DNA of 64,000 nt from Photobacterium piscicola (GTDB taxonomy: Bacteria; Pseudomonadota; Gammaproteobacteria; Enterobacterales; Vibrionaceae), in contig NZ_FUZI01000001.1 in NCBI RefSeq assembly GCF_900166965.1, positions 1,054,001 through 1,118,000 on the forward strand, given 5' to 3'. Positions 15,542 to 24,920 of this stretch are shown here, piece after piece. The translations under genes were made by a program, and so were the position numbers. The notes under the pieces are model-generated. The model worked only from the letters and a program-made list of their open reading frames with translations, was not told the origin of the DNA and made no database searches. Each line of letters starts with the position of its first letter. The stretch's first letter is position 1.

Positions 15542-17917
15542 CTATGGGGTAATAGTTGAATCTAGTGGATGGTGAAGCGCATACCATAACTGTCCCGCTG
15601 CGATTGCACCGTCATTTGATGGCAGTTTTTCACCACAATATAACGGTTGCGATAGGACAGAGAACTGGTGATAAATTTGATCCATCAATACTCGGTTTTG
15701 AAAAACACCACCACCAAGAACAACTGCGTGGTGAGGATGTTGTTTCGCAATCGTGACAATCATTTTAGCAATAGCCATAAACACACTATGTGCTAAGCTA
15801 TTAATCCATATTTGATGCTGTATATCATTGATTTCACCAACAAGCGGCACTACATGTGCAAATAATGGCTGCCAATCAAAGATACCGCTGTCTGTGATCT
15901 GAAAAGACAATGGAATATGGCATAGATCTTGTTTAGCCGCTTGTTCTAATAACAGCCCACATTGACCTTCATAATTAACCTTATCAATCAACCCAAGTAA
16001 GCAAGCCCAAGCATCGATAAATCGTCCCATTGATGAGGTATAAGGTGAACGACTACCACTTTGCCACAACCGATATAAATTATTGAAATAGCTATCATTC
16101 CAAGAAGAAAAAGCATTTAACTGCATCACTTTAATATCATCAAGACAATAGCATTCAAGTAACATTGCAAATAATAGTCGTGCAGGCTCTTTTATTGCTT
16201 TTTCACCACCAAGAAGACGGAAAGGACGTAAATAACCGATACGTTGATAGTCTTGGCACGATGCTAGTAACACTTCACCTCCCCAAACCGTATCATCATC
16301 ACCTTGACCTGTGCCGTCAAAAGTAAAACCAATCACCGGTTTGGTTAAATTAAATTCAGCCATTACAGCCAAAATATGCGCATGGTGGTGCTGTACTTGT
16401 AATAAATTTAATGGGATTTTTGATTCAGAAATCAATTTCTTGGCGTAGATTGATGAAGAGTAACCCGCATGTTTATCGCACACAAGTTGTGGTGCCGTCA
16501 CTTGATATAGCTCTTGTAACTCAGTCACAGCTTGTTGATAACGCTGCTCAGTATCAAGATTGTTAAGATCACCAATATAAGGTGATAAAACCCATTGTTG
16601 AGGTAAAGCTAAAGCTATCGTAGATTTTTGTTGTGCGCCTAAAGCTAATGTCATCGTCTCAGCTTTATGACCAAAATGGCTATAGGGCGCATAACCACGC
16701 GCCATACGTAGAGTACGTATTTTTCCACCAGCATAATGAACGACACTGTCATCACAGGCATGAATAATGGGACGATTATGATCAAGTACACTATCAATAA
16801 CCCCCCAAAATTGGTGTTTAATTTGCTCAATATCTGTCGCAATTGGCATGCCAGAAACATTCGCACTGGTCATGACTAACACGGCGGTTGCATTAATGTC
16901 AGCTAACGCGGTAAACAATAAATAATGCAAAGGAGTATAAGGTAGCATAACCCCTAAATAAGGCACATTAGGTGCAACATTCGCAGCAACACTCACACCA
17001 GACGGGGTGCCATGAATAGTTTGATATTTATGCATTAACACGATCGGGCGAGCCTGAGCATCCAATGCTTGCCACTCCATCGCATCACCAATGACTAATT
17101 GTTGTGCCGACGTAATATCTGCAACCATTACCGCTAATGGTTTTTGTTGACGATGTTTAATATGGCGCAATTGTGCAACAGCATCAGGATTGGTGCCATC
17201 ACAAACAAGGTGAAAACCACCTAATCCTTTAATCGCAACCACCGCCCCAGCTTGAAGACGTTTGGCTAATTGATTAATGGCCGCTTGCTGGGTTAATTCA
17301 TCTGATACAGCGTTATCATGATAATCAATAAACCGTGTCCATGGTCCGCAAACAGCACAACTTATTGGCTGAGCATGGTAACGACGATCAAGGGGATTTT
17401 CATACGCTTGTTGACAATCATGACATAATGCAAAGCTTGCCATACTGGTTGCTACGCGGTCATAAGGTAATGATCGCGTAATACTGTAACGAGGGCCACA
17501 ATGAGTACAATTGGTAAAAGGATAACGATAATAACGCGAAGTAGGATTCATAATGTCTTGTTTACAGGCATTACAAAGCCCTTGATCGGGAGAAACACAC
17601 ACTGTAGTACTATCACAATACTGGCTTTTCTCGATACTAAATAATGTTGGTTTTTCTGCGTTGAACCATAATGATAATGGCATCACTGTCATTTGATCTA
17701 TACGACTTAATAGCGGTGCTTGTTGCTGAAGTTCAATAATAAATTGTTCAAGGTTTTCAATCTTACCTTGAGCATCTATCTTGACGCCTTCTGAATCATT
17801 AATTACCCATCCAACAAGCGCATATTTCAGCGCCAGTTGGTAGACAAAGGGGCGGAAACCGACCCCTTGTACAATGCCGGTAATATGAATATATTGTCGT
17901 GCAAAGTTGTCTTTCAC
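15542..17917 (-). CDS. hypF: HypF, carbamoyltransferase for the NiFe cyanide ligands
   Basis: The 791-aa protein (E. coli HypF is about 750) uses carbamoyl phosphate and ATP to charge HypE, the first step in making the CN ligands of the NiFe site. In order it has an acylphosphatase domain (IVQGVGFRPFVYQLA, residues 13-95), two CxxC-x18-CxxC zinc fingers (CNACK...CTHC and CHDCQ...CAVC), a YrdC-like domain (about 205-390) and a Kae1-like domain with the metal motif VQHHHAH (about 505). The start codon is GTG at 17917; no other start retains the acylphosphatase strand. Its partners HypC, HypD and HypE are not coded in this window. Confidence 0.95.
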   Translation of the reverse strand: MKDNFARQYIHITGIVQGVGFRPFVYQLALKYALVGWVINDSEGVKIDAQGKIENLEQFIIELQQQAPLLSRIDQMTVMPLSLWFNAEKPTLFSIEKSQYCDSTTVCVSPDQGLCNACKQDIMNPTSRYYRYPFTNCTHCGPRYSITRSLPYDRVATSMASFALCHDCQQAYENPLDRRYHAQPISCAVCGPWTRFIDYHDNAVSDELTQQAAINQLAKRLQAGAVVAIKGLGGFHLVCDGTNPDAVAQLRHIKHRQQKPLAVMVADITSAQQLVIGDAMEWQALDAQARPIVLMHKYQTIHGTPSGVSVAANVAPNVPYLGVMLPYTPLHYLLFTALADINATAVLVMTSANVSGMPIATDIEQIKHQFWGVIDSVLDHNRPIIHACDDSVVHYAGGKIRTLRMARGYAPYSHFGHKAETMTLALGAQQKSTIALALPQQWVLSPYIGDLNNLDTEQRYQQAVTELQELYQVTAPQLVCDKHAGYSSSIYAKKLISESKIPLNLLQVQHHHAHILAVMAEFNLTKPVIGFTFDGTGQGDDDTVWGGEVLLASCQDYQRIGYLRPFRLLGGEKAIKEPARLLFAMLLECYCLDDIKVMQLNAFSSWNDSYFNNLYRLWQSGSRSPYTSSMGRFIDAWACLLGLIDKVNYEGQCGLLLEQAAKQDLCHIPLSFQITDSGIFDWQPLFAHVVPLVGEINDIQHQIWINSLAHSVFMAIAKMIVTIAKQHPHHAVVLGGGVFQNRVLMDQIYHQFSVLSQPLYCGEKLPSNDGAIAAGQLWYALHHPLDSTITP

Positions 17918-17935
17918 TGCGATTTTCCAGCTAAA

Positions 17936-18523
17936 TTACGACAGCATTAATATGCCACCAAAGGCTGCCATAACAACACCAACTACACGCATTAAACGTT
18001 GGTTGATTGTTGATGTCATGACGAACTTACCTAATGCAATACCTGACACATGTAAGATTGCCGTTGCTACAATAAAACCACTGAAGTATTCCAGTGCTTG
18101 TGCGTCAAGCGGCATTTCCATGCCATGTGCCATACCGTGGAATAGTGCGAAAGCCATTACTAAGCCCGTTGCCACTTTCTCTGACATACGGCCACCAGCT
18201 AATAACATTGCCCCCATACCAATAACAGATAAAGCAATACCCATTTCAATGCCCGGTAATACCATGCCCGCAACACCTAATGCACCACCGATAACCATAA
18301 TTCCAATAAATGCCATAGGTAAACGTGATACTGCTTTACCGCCCATTAATGCAGCTAATAGACCCACACCAATCATTACGGATAAGTGATCAAGACCTGT
18401 AAATGGGTGAACAAAACCGGTCATAAAACCCGTTGTTGTATGGGGACCTATGTGACCTGGGTGTGCTAAAACGAGGGGTGAAAAAAGAGTAAGCGCACTG
18501 GCAACAATATGTTTAAGTTTCAT
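17936..18523 (-). CDS. hupE: HupE/UreJ-family nickel permease
   Basis: The 195-aa membrane protein has a cleavable or anchor-like N-terminus (LTLFSPLVLA) followed by HPGHIGPHTTTGFMTGFVHPFTG. His in the mature N-terminus, HPFTGLDHLSVMIGVG and FHGMAHGMEM are hallmarks of HupE/UreJ proteins, which take up nickel for hydrogenase or urease. About six membrane helices follow. It sits between fdhD and hypF, 18 bp from hypF, so it is part of the maturation operon. A palindrome at 18580-18604 in its leader could be a regulatory site. Confidence 0.9.
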   Translation of the reverse strand: MKLKHIVASALTLFSPLVLAHPGHIGPHTTTGFMTGFVHPFTGLDHLSVMIGVGLLAALMGGKAVSRLPMAFIGIMVIGGALGVAGMVLPGIEMGIALSVIGMGAMLLAGGRMSEKVATGLVMAFALFHGMAHGMEMPLDAQALEYFSGFIVATAILHVSGIALGKFVMTSTINQRLMRVVGVVMAAFGGILMLS

Positions 18524-18579
18524 TTATTTTTGTCCTTAGTGTAATAGAATGAAAACCCGACCTAACGGGGATTTATTGC

Positions 18580-18604
18580 TAATGAATAATAAGCTTATTC
18601 ATTA
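18580..18604. promoter_or_regulatory. Perfect palindrome upstream of hupE
   Basis: TAATGAATAA-taagc-TTATTCATTA is a 10-bp perfect inverted repeat about 57 bases before the hupE start. It could be an operator, for example for a nickel-responsive regulator, but it does not match a consensus I know, and AT-rich palindromes can be fortuitous. Confidence 0.4.
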
Positions 18605-18630
18605 ACATTAAATTCAATACCTAAGCGTGA

Positions 18631-19464
18631 TTAAATCATTCCTATAATGCGCTCAGAATGCGTATAAGCATCTGCACGGCCATTACGACAATGACCCAAT
18701 AACGTCAGGTTAAGTTTTTCCGCTAAATCAACGGCCATTTTGGTCGCTGATGAAATCGCTAATAATACTTCAACGCCTGCTGCCGCTGCTTTTTGAACCA
18801 TTTCAAAACTGGCACGACTTGTGACCAATACAGCGCCACCGGTTAGCTGTTGTTGATGAATACACCCCACCAATTTATCTAATGCAATATGACGACCGAC
18901 ATCTTCAAAAATAGCAGCGACTTGACCTTGGTTATCGATATACACCGCAGCATGAGCAGAGCCTGTTAGTTGATTCAATTGCTGCTTGCGTAATAATTGT
19001 TGTAAGACAGGATCAAGATGACTTAAATCAAATTGCACCGATGACGGCACAGGTGCTAATACACGGCATACCGTTTCTAATTTTTCTTCACCACAAATAC
19101 CACACCCCGTCAGCCCTGCTAATGAGCGACGTTTTTGCTGTAAACGTACAACACAACGGTTAGCAATGGTAACGTTAATATTGATGCCATCGCATGTGGG
19201 TGTCATCTCAATATCATGAATATCACGATGGTGATCAATGATCCCTTCTGATAACGAAAAGCCAATCGCAAACTGTTCTAAGTCATTAGGCGTGCACATC
19301 ATGACGGTGTAAGCAACACCATTAAAAGCAATGGCAACCGGCGTTTCTTCAATAATGTAATCAAGTTCATTGCAATCATTTTTGCCTTTACGGTAACGTA
19401 CAATAGGACGTTCACTTGCATTACAAAACATCGATTCCGGTAACGCTTCAAAGGTGTTCAACAT
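18631..19464 (-). CDS. fdhD: FdhD, sulfurtransferase for formate dehydrogenase
   Basis: The 277-aa protein passes sulfur from IscS to the molybdenum cofactor of FdhF, needed for activity. The signature TGCGICGEEKLE contains the CxxC sulfur-carrying loop near residue 125, and FEDVGRHIALDKLVG and LVTSRASFEMVQKA are conserved nucleotide/cofactor-site segments. It lies 49 bp after fhlA and about 107 bp before hupE, in the same direction, so the accessory function is coded beside its client. In E. coli fdhD lies with fdhE far from fdhF, so this linkage differs. Confidence 0.95.
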   Translation of the reverse strand: MLNTFEALPESMFCNASERPIVRYRKGKNDCNELDYIIEETPVAIAFNGVAYTVMMCTPNDLEQFAIGFSLSEGIIDHHRDIHDIEMTPTCDGININVTIANRCVVRLQQKRRSLAGLTGCGICGEEKLETVCRVLAPVPSSVQFDLSHLDPVLQQLLRKQQLNQLTGSAHAAVYIDNQGQVAAIFEDVGRHIALDKLVGCIHQQQLTGGAVLVTSRASFEMVQKAAAAGVEVLLAISSATKMAVDLAEKLNLTLLGHCRNGRADAYTHSERIIGMI

Positions 19465-19513
19465 CTTTTTCCTTTACTTATCTATTACGATATTTATTTT
19501 TTATTTATAATAT

Positions 19514-21589
19514 TCAATTGATTAAACGAAAATCTTGACTATTCAAACCCATTTTTTGCATGCGTGATAACAATGTGGTTCGCTTTAAACCCAACTGATT
19601 CGCCGCACCATTAGGACCTGCAATAACACCACCACAATGAATTAATGCATCGACTATCATTTGTTTATCAATCATCGGTGACGGTAATTTAACATCAGCG
19701 GGCAATACAACATCTTGTATCACAGGCTCGACTGGCGTAAGAGTTAACATTGATGGTGATGAAACCAATTCTTGGGTTGGCACGTTAAGCACATGACCTC
19801 GTGTCAAAATAACTGAACGTTCGATCACATTACGTAACTCACGCACATTACCGGGCCATGAGAATTGCTGCATAATATGCATATCTTCAACCGCAATAGA
19901 GGTAATATTTTTACCCATTTTTTTTGCTAACTCTCGCGTAAAATGTTTTACCAATAAAGGAATATCTTCTGCTCGTTCTCGTAACGGCGGAATCTCAATT
20001 GGAAAAACATTTAAGCGATAATACAAGTCATTACGAAATTGTTTTTGTTGTACCATGTCTAATAGGTTCACATTAGTCGCCACCACAATACGAACATCAA
20101 TACTGATCAACTGATTTTTACCAACACGCTCAATTTCATTTTCTTGCAAAACACGTAATAATTTAGGCTGTAACTCCAATGGCATATCGCCAATTTCATC
20201 TAGAAATAGTGTGCCTTTATGCGCTTGTTCAAATCGCCCCACACGTTGAGTTACAGCACCTGTGAATGCACCACGTTCATGACCAAACAATTCACTTTCA
20301 AACAAACCACTCGGGATCGCCGCACAATTCATCTTTACCATGTCAGTTTTACTGCGATGACTCATTTTATGGATCGCACGTGCAATCAACTCTTTACCTG
20401 TACCAGATTCACCTAAAATTAATACGGTACTGTCACAGCTTGCTACTAATGCAACTTGCTCTAACACTTTATTCATCACTTCACTTTGACTAATAATGTC
20501 ATCGAAAATAGCATGCTCGTCATAGCTCTCTTCAATGCTGATAAACTTAGTCTGTGGTCGATGCGGTGTTGCTGATTGATGCACTTTTATACTGTGTATA
20601 GCCAATGCAACACGGGCTGATATTTGCTTAAATAACTCAATCTCCGTCTGCTGAAATTGTGTTTCTACTGCCTTGACATAACAGATATAACCGATCGTTA
20701 ACCCTCTAAATATCATAGGTATAATACAAGCACTTTTAGCCTGTGATGAAAAATAGGGACTATTATCATCATGGTTTAATTTATAAATATCAGCCGCAGT
20801 CAAAATAACAGCTTGGTTATTTTGAACCGCATTCTTAATCATACTGTCATCGGTAAAAAAATGGCATTGATAATCCATTTCACCATTAATATCAACATCA
20901 CCACCAGAATATTGATTATAGTGGCCGTCTTGAGACTGTATAATTGATAGTTCATTCATTCCAAAACGTTGATATAAAAAATGCAATAATGAACCAATCA
21001 GTTCTTTTTTTGAACTCTGATTAATAACCGCATTTGTAATATCAACTAAAAACTGGAAATCTTTATGCTCATTACTTAATTGCTGAGTGAGCGATGATGC
21101 AATTTGATGTTCAAGAATATGTTCGATCATTGCAGCAACCATATTATTGAACAGTTTAAATTGTTTTTCTACATCATCATGATTAGGTAGACGAAGGTTA
21201 ATATATTCAATAGCACCTAACTGTTGGTTTGCTATTAGTAGCGGTATTTTACAGTATGTTTGGATATTAGTGTATGCCGGATGAAGAGATAATTGAGGAA
21301 AAGTACGATAAAGCTCTTCACCATTAATGTAATGGCTATATTCACACGATACAACATGATGAAGACTTAAACTATCTTCTGAATAATCATAACGTTGGAA
21401 CTCTTTATCTGCATTTTGATAATATAAAATTGATTGAGCACTTATGTCATCTTTTAAAATAATATTAACACGATCAGCATCAATAAATAATAAACGTTCA
21501 TTATTTAGAAAATTAATCACACCTGAAATGTCATTTATAGACAATAATGCCTTAGAAAAGATCATTAAATCGCTTTCAAAGTTTTCCAT
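19514..21589 (-). CDS. fhlA: FhlA-type formate-sensing sigma54 activator
   Basis: The 691-aa protein (E. coli FhlA 692) senses formate and drives sigma54 transcription of the FHL genes. It has two N-terminal GAF-like regions (about 1-170 and 185-345), an AAA+ domain with Walker A GESGTGKELIARAIH (about 390), the sigma54-contact loop GAFTGA (about 442) and Walker B LFLDEIGDM, and a C-terminal Fis-type HTH (GLKRTTLLSRMQKMGL). The ATG at 21589 matches the N-terminus of E. coli FhlA; an upstream in-frame ATG at 21646 adds 19 residues and neither has a strong ribosome site. An exact FNR-type box lies about 95 bp upstream. Confidence 0.93.
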   Translation of the reverse strand: MENFESDLMIFSKALLSINDISGVINFLNNERLLFIDADRVNIILKDDISAQSILYYQNADKEFQRYDYSEDSLSLHHVVSCEYSHYINGEELYRTFPQLSLHPAYTNIQTYCKIPLLIANQQLGAIEYINLRLPNHDDVEKQFKLFNNMVAAMIEHILEHQIASSLTQQLSNEHKDFQFLVDITNAVINQSSKKELIGSLLHFLYQRFGMNELSIIQSQDGHYNQYSGGDVDINGEMDYQCHFFTDDSMIKNAVQNNQAVILTAADIYKLNHDDNSPYFSSQAKSACIIPMIFRGLTIGYICYVKAVETQFQQTEIELFKQISARVALAIHSIKVHQSATPHRPQTKFISIEESYDEHAIFDDIISQSEVMNKVLEQVALVASCDSTVLILGESGTGKELIARAIHKMSHRSKTDMVKMNCAAIPSGLFESELFGHERGAFTGAVTQRVGRFEQAHKGTLFLDEIGDMPLELQPKLLRVLQENEIERVGKNQLISIDVRIVVATNVNLLDMVQQKQFRNDLYYRLNVFPIEIPPLRERAEDIPLLVKHFTRELAKKMGKNITSIAVEDMHIMQQFSWPGNVRELRNVIERSVILTRGHVLNVPTQELVSSPSMLTLTPVEPVIQDVVLPADVKLPSPMIDKQMIVDALIHCGGVIAGPNGAANQLGLKRTTLLSRMQKMGLNSQDFRLIN

Positions 21590-21683
21590 GCTAACATTAA
21601 CTCTTACTGATAATATGGCTCGAATAGCGAATAAAAATCCAAGCATTTGTTATACAATTCTCAATCATTTTAATAACCAAGTA

Positions 21684-21697
21684 TTGATCCATATCAA
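21684..21697. promoter_or_regulatory. FNR-type binding site upstream of fhlA
   Basis: TTGATCCATATCAA is an exact match to the FNR consensus TTGAT-N4-ATCAA. It is centred about 100 bp before the fhlA start codon. FNR is the oxygen-sensing regulator, so this would put the FHL activator under anaerobic control. Occupancy is inferred. Confidence 0.7.
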
Positions 21698-21807
21698 TCA
21701 ATAATTATTAACAACAGTATCTTTAAAATAAAACGAATAAAAATTAAAACATTTGAGCTGACAAATAAATTAAAACAATGATTTTTAATAACAAAAAATA
21801 TAAGGAA

Positions 21808-21839
21808 CCAAGATAAAAATAATCAATCTTTTATCTTGG
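21808..21839 (-). terminator. Inverted repeat after fdhF
   Basis: CCAAGATAAAA and TTTTATCTTGG form an 11-bp stem with a 10-nt loop 70 bases after the fdhF stop. The stem is AT-rich and no T-run follows, so it may be a weak terminator or a 3'-end hairpin. Confidence 0.45.
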
Positions 21840-21909
21840 AAACCTTATTTTCATTTATGATGCTATATATTGTATATAAAACATAACAAGTCTTATTTAC
21901 ACAACATTT

Positions 21910-24054
21910 TTATGCATTAGCAACATGGTTTTTCAAACGTGCTTTTAAATTACTGTATTCAGTTTGTACATAATTTTCAGCCCATGGCTGATCATCAATG
22001 TTCTCTACTTTAACCGCACAGTATTTAAATTCAGGCGTATTTGAAATAGGATCGACATGCTCAATGGTTAATTCATTACATGCGCCAATCCACCATTGGT
22101 ATGTCATGTAAACCACACCTCTGTTTACGCGCTCATTGTAGTTAGCACGCGAGATAACTTTGCCGCGACGAGAAGATACCCACACTAATTGTTGATCATC
22201 GATCCCCAATGCTTTGGCATCATTCGGGTGCATTTGCACATAACCAGGTTCATCAGCCAATGTTTGTAGTGCAGAACAGTTACCTGTCATTGAACGACAA
22301 GAATAGTGGCCCACTTCACGTACAGTTGACAATACCAATGGATATTCGGCATCAGGTTGCTCTAGCGGCGGACGCCAATCAGCACCAATGAAGATACCTT
22401 TACCCGAAGGTGTAGTGAACTTGTTGTCTTTAAATAAGTAAGACGTACCTGGGTGATCTTCTGTTGGACAAGGCCATTGTACAGATTTTAGATCAGCCAT
22501 TTTTTCATACGTCACACCGGCATAATCAGGACATAACGCACGTAGTTCATCCCAGATTTCTTCAGTGTTATTGTACGACATAGGGTAACCCATGTACGTT
22601 GCTAACAAACTAAAGATTTCCCAGTCAGGTTTCACATTACCGGTCGGAACCACTGCTTTATAGAAGCGTTGGAAACCACGGTCAGCACTACTGTACACGC
22701 CTTCATGTTCACCCCAGCTTGTTGCAGGGAAAATAACATCCGCAAATTCCGCTGTTTGAGTCATGAAGATATCTTGAACGATAACCAATTCCATTTTACG
22801 CATAGTCGCGCGCATGGCGGCAAGATCAGCTTCAGTTTGTGCTGGATCTTCACCAAAGATATAAAACGCTTTACAAATACCTTCATCAGCCTTGTGGCCA
22901 ACTTCAGTCAGACGGTAGCCCGGCTTACCTGAAAGCTCAACACCCCACGCTTTTTCAAACTTTTCGCGGTTTGCATCAATGTTTACGTCTTGATAGCCAG
23001 GGAATTGGTGCGGCAACATACCCATATCACAGGTACCTTGAACGTTGTTTTGACCACGAACCGGACCACAACCTACACCAGGACGGCCAAAGTTACCGGT
23101 TAACAGTGCAAGACCCGCTAAACCACGAACCACGTCAACTGCCTGACCGTACTGAGTAACGCCCATACCCCATAGAATCATAGCTTCAGGTGCCGCAGCG
23201 TAAGTACGTGCAGCCAAACGGATATCCGCAGCTTTTAGACCTGTTACTTCTTCCACTGTTTCTGGCGTGTAACGTGAAGCAATTTCACGGAACTCATCAA
23301 AACCTTCAGTGTTGTATTGTACGAACGCTTTATCGTAAAGATTTTCTTCGATAATCACATTTGCTAACGCATTAACAAGTGCCATGTTCGAGCCGTTCTT
23401 TAACGCTAACCATTGATCAGCAACACGCGCAGATTCGATCTTACGTGGGTCACATACAATAATTTTAGCGCCATTTGCACGGGCTTTTAAAATATGTCGT
23501 GCTACAACTGGGTGAGAATCAGCCGCGTTGTAACCGAAGATGAGTAAGCATTTAGTTTGTTGAATTTCGGGAATCGCGTTACTCATTGCGCCATTACCTA
23601 CTGTTGTCTCCAGACCGGAGACTGATGGTGCGTGTCACACCCTAGCACAGTGGTCAACATTGTTGGTTCCGATCACCGCCCTTGCGAGTTTTTGCATCAC
23701 ATAGTTGGCTTCGTTACCCGGACCGCGGGCTGAACCTGTTGTCATTATCGCATCTGGACCATACTGCTTTTTAATTGCCATTAGCTTATCGCCGGCAAAT
23801 TGAATAGCTTCGTCCCAAGACACGGCTTCTAAGGCTGACTCACGTGTACGGCGAATCATTGGTTGCTTCAAGCGTGGCGTTAATAAGTTGGTATCGTTGA
23901 GGAAATCCCAACCATAGTAGCCTTTCAAACAAAGTTGGCCTTCATTGGTACGACCCATTGCTGGTTCTGCTGCCACGACTTTGTTATTTTCGACAACCAA
24001 CTTTAGTTTGCACCCAGTACCACAGTAGGGACAAACAACAATTGATTTTTTCAT
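21910..24054 (-). CDS. fdhF: FdhF, selenocysteine formate dehydrogenase H (UGA readthrough)
   Basis: This 714-aa molybdenum enzyme oxidises formate to CO2 and feeds electrons to the HycB/HycE hydrogenase. The frame is open from the ATG at 24054 to the stop at 21910 except for one UGA at 23635-23637, codon 140, the exact position of Sec140 in E. coli FdhF; the context CARV-U-HAPSV matches. The [4Fe-4S] ligands are Cys8, Cys11, Cys15 and Cys42, followed by Lys44 of CLKGYYGWDF; later come GPVRGQNNVQG and YMTYQWWIGACNE of the molybdopterin-binding part. A SECIS hairpin sits just after the UGA. It should not be called a pseudogene or two genes. hydN is 59 bp upstream, and selA, selB and selC lie downstream in the window. 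Confidence 0.97.
23606..23637 (-). promoter_or_regulatory. Bacterial SECIS element and Sec codon of fdhF
   Basis: After the UGA (23635-23637) and a 12-base spacer comes the stem GTCTCC/GGAGAC (23617-23622 with 23606-23611) around the loop GGTCT, the same apical GGUCU that SelB binds in E. coli fdhF. All six pairs are contiguous; the bulged U of the E. coli hairpin is not present. Confidence 0.85.
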
Positions 24055-24113
24055 ACTAACCTTTTTGGCTATAATTGTTATTAATGCGTATTTTAAACCA
24101 AGGGTTTATAACA

Positions 24114-24662
24114 CTAACGAATGATTGCTACAGCATCATTGAGCGCTGCTGCTTCACGTTTTTGCTTGCTGGCTTCGGTCAATGTTTCAGGTTCAATAAT
24201 CTGAATCGCGTTTGTTGGACAGACTTCCACACACGCAGGACCAGCATCACGATGGGAACACAAGTCACACTTTAATGCTTGAGACTGAGGAACCATGCGC
24301 TTAAATAACGACGCGCCTTTGGACTCTTCAACCATTTTAGTCACAACATTCATTGCGCCGAAAGGACAAGCGATGACACAGGTTTTACACCCGATACAAC
24401 GTGACTGAATCACTTTCACATAACCATCTTCTAAAACGATGGCATTATTAGGGCAAACCTGAGCACAAGGTGCATCATCACATTGACGACACATAACTGG
24501 TGTTGTTACATGCGCATTTTTCACCAAGGTCAAACGAGGTGTAAATTCTACTGCATCAACACCAGTAAGCATTCCGTCTACTTGGTGAGAAACAACACAT
24601 GCAATTTCACAGGTTCGACACCCAATACACAGATTTGGATCTGCAAAAACAAACCGGTTCAT
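24114..24662 (-). CDS. hydN: HydN, four-cluster ferredoxin-like electron carrier
   Basis: The 182-aa protein is an iron-sulfur protein of the HycB/HydN type. Four Cys groups for [4Fe-4S] clusters are visible: CIGCRTCEIAC, CRQCDDAPCAQVCP, CIGCKTCVIACP and CDLCSHRDAGPACVEVCP. HydN is linked to FdhF activity and electron flow, though its exact role is not settled. It is the first gene of the hydN-fdhF transcript, with a sigma54 promoter (24723-24738) and an AAGG ribosome site. In E. coli hydN pairs with hypF instead, so the arrangement here is different. It is close to, but distinct from, HycB further upstream. Confidence 0.88.
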   Translation of the reverse strand: MNRFVFADPNLCIGCRTCEIACVVSHQVDGMLTGVDAVEFTPRLTLVKNAHVTTPVMCRQCDDAPCAQVCPNNAIVLEDGYVKVIQSRCIGCKTCVIACPFGAMNVVTKMVEESKGASLFKRMVPQSQALKCDLCSHRDAGPACVEVCPTNAIQIIEPETLTEASKQKREAAALNDAVAIIR

Positions 24663-24722
24663 GGTCTATACCTTGTTAATGTCGATACATCACAGCATAG
24701 TGTTATGCTACGATACTTTATA

Positions 24723-24738
24723 AGCATTTATTGTACCA
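24723..24738 (-). promoter_or_regulatory. Sigma54 promoter of hydN-fdhF
   Basis: On the minus strand TGGTACAATAAATGCT has GG and GC separated by exactly ten bases, the -24/-12 spacing of sigma54 promoters (consensus TGGCAC-N5-TTGC). The hydN start is about 60 bases downstream. Confidence 0.7.
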
Positions 24739-24785
24739 AAAATATCCACAAATCGAATTTATTTTTAAGCCAATGAAATATAGTT

Positions 24786-24827
24786 AAAAAAAAAGAAAGT
24801 GCGAGCACTGTCACGCTTTCTTTTTTT
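24786..24827. terminator. Bidirectional terminator after hycI
   Basis: AAAAAAAGAAAG pairs with CTTTCTTTTTTT around a GC-richer core, with A/T runs at both ends. It lies about 95 bases beyond the hycI stop and separates the hyc operon from hydN. Confidence 0.8.
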
Positions 24828-24830
24828 AGA

Positions 24831-24903
24831 GTGTCGATAATCACTTTCTATTAATCAAATCCATCGTCATTTTTCGTCAATACTATCGACACTTTATCGA
24901 CAC
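24831..24903. promoter_or_regulatory. Candidate FhlA upstream activating sites for hydN-fdhF
   Basis: GTGTCGATA (24831-24839) and two direct copies of TATCGACAC (24884-24892 and 24895-24903) are the same TGTCGA half-site found upstream of the hyc promoter. They lie about 100-170 bases upstream of the sigma54 promoter, the usual place for an activator such as FhlA. Confidence 0.6.
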
Positions 24904-24920
24904 CGACTAACAGCGATTAC

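Larger units (their letters stand above)
21590..21909. other. Intergenic region fdhF-fhlA
   Basis: These 320 bases hold the fhlA promoter region with an FNR-type box (21684-21697) and, nearer fdhF, an 11-bp inverted repeat (21808-21839). No gene is visible. Confidence 0.7.

Noticed and set aside
15531..15587. N-terminal extension of HypA
   Set aside because: The frame is open upstream, but it overlaps hypF and would bury the conserved MHE nickel site. The ATG at 15530 is the correct start.
21910..24054. fdhF as a pseudogene or two separate genes split by a stop codon
   Set aside because: The only stop is a UGA at codon 140, the known Sec position. A SECIS hairpin follows directly and selA, selB and selC are in the window.
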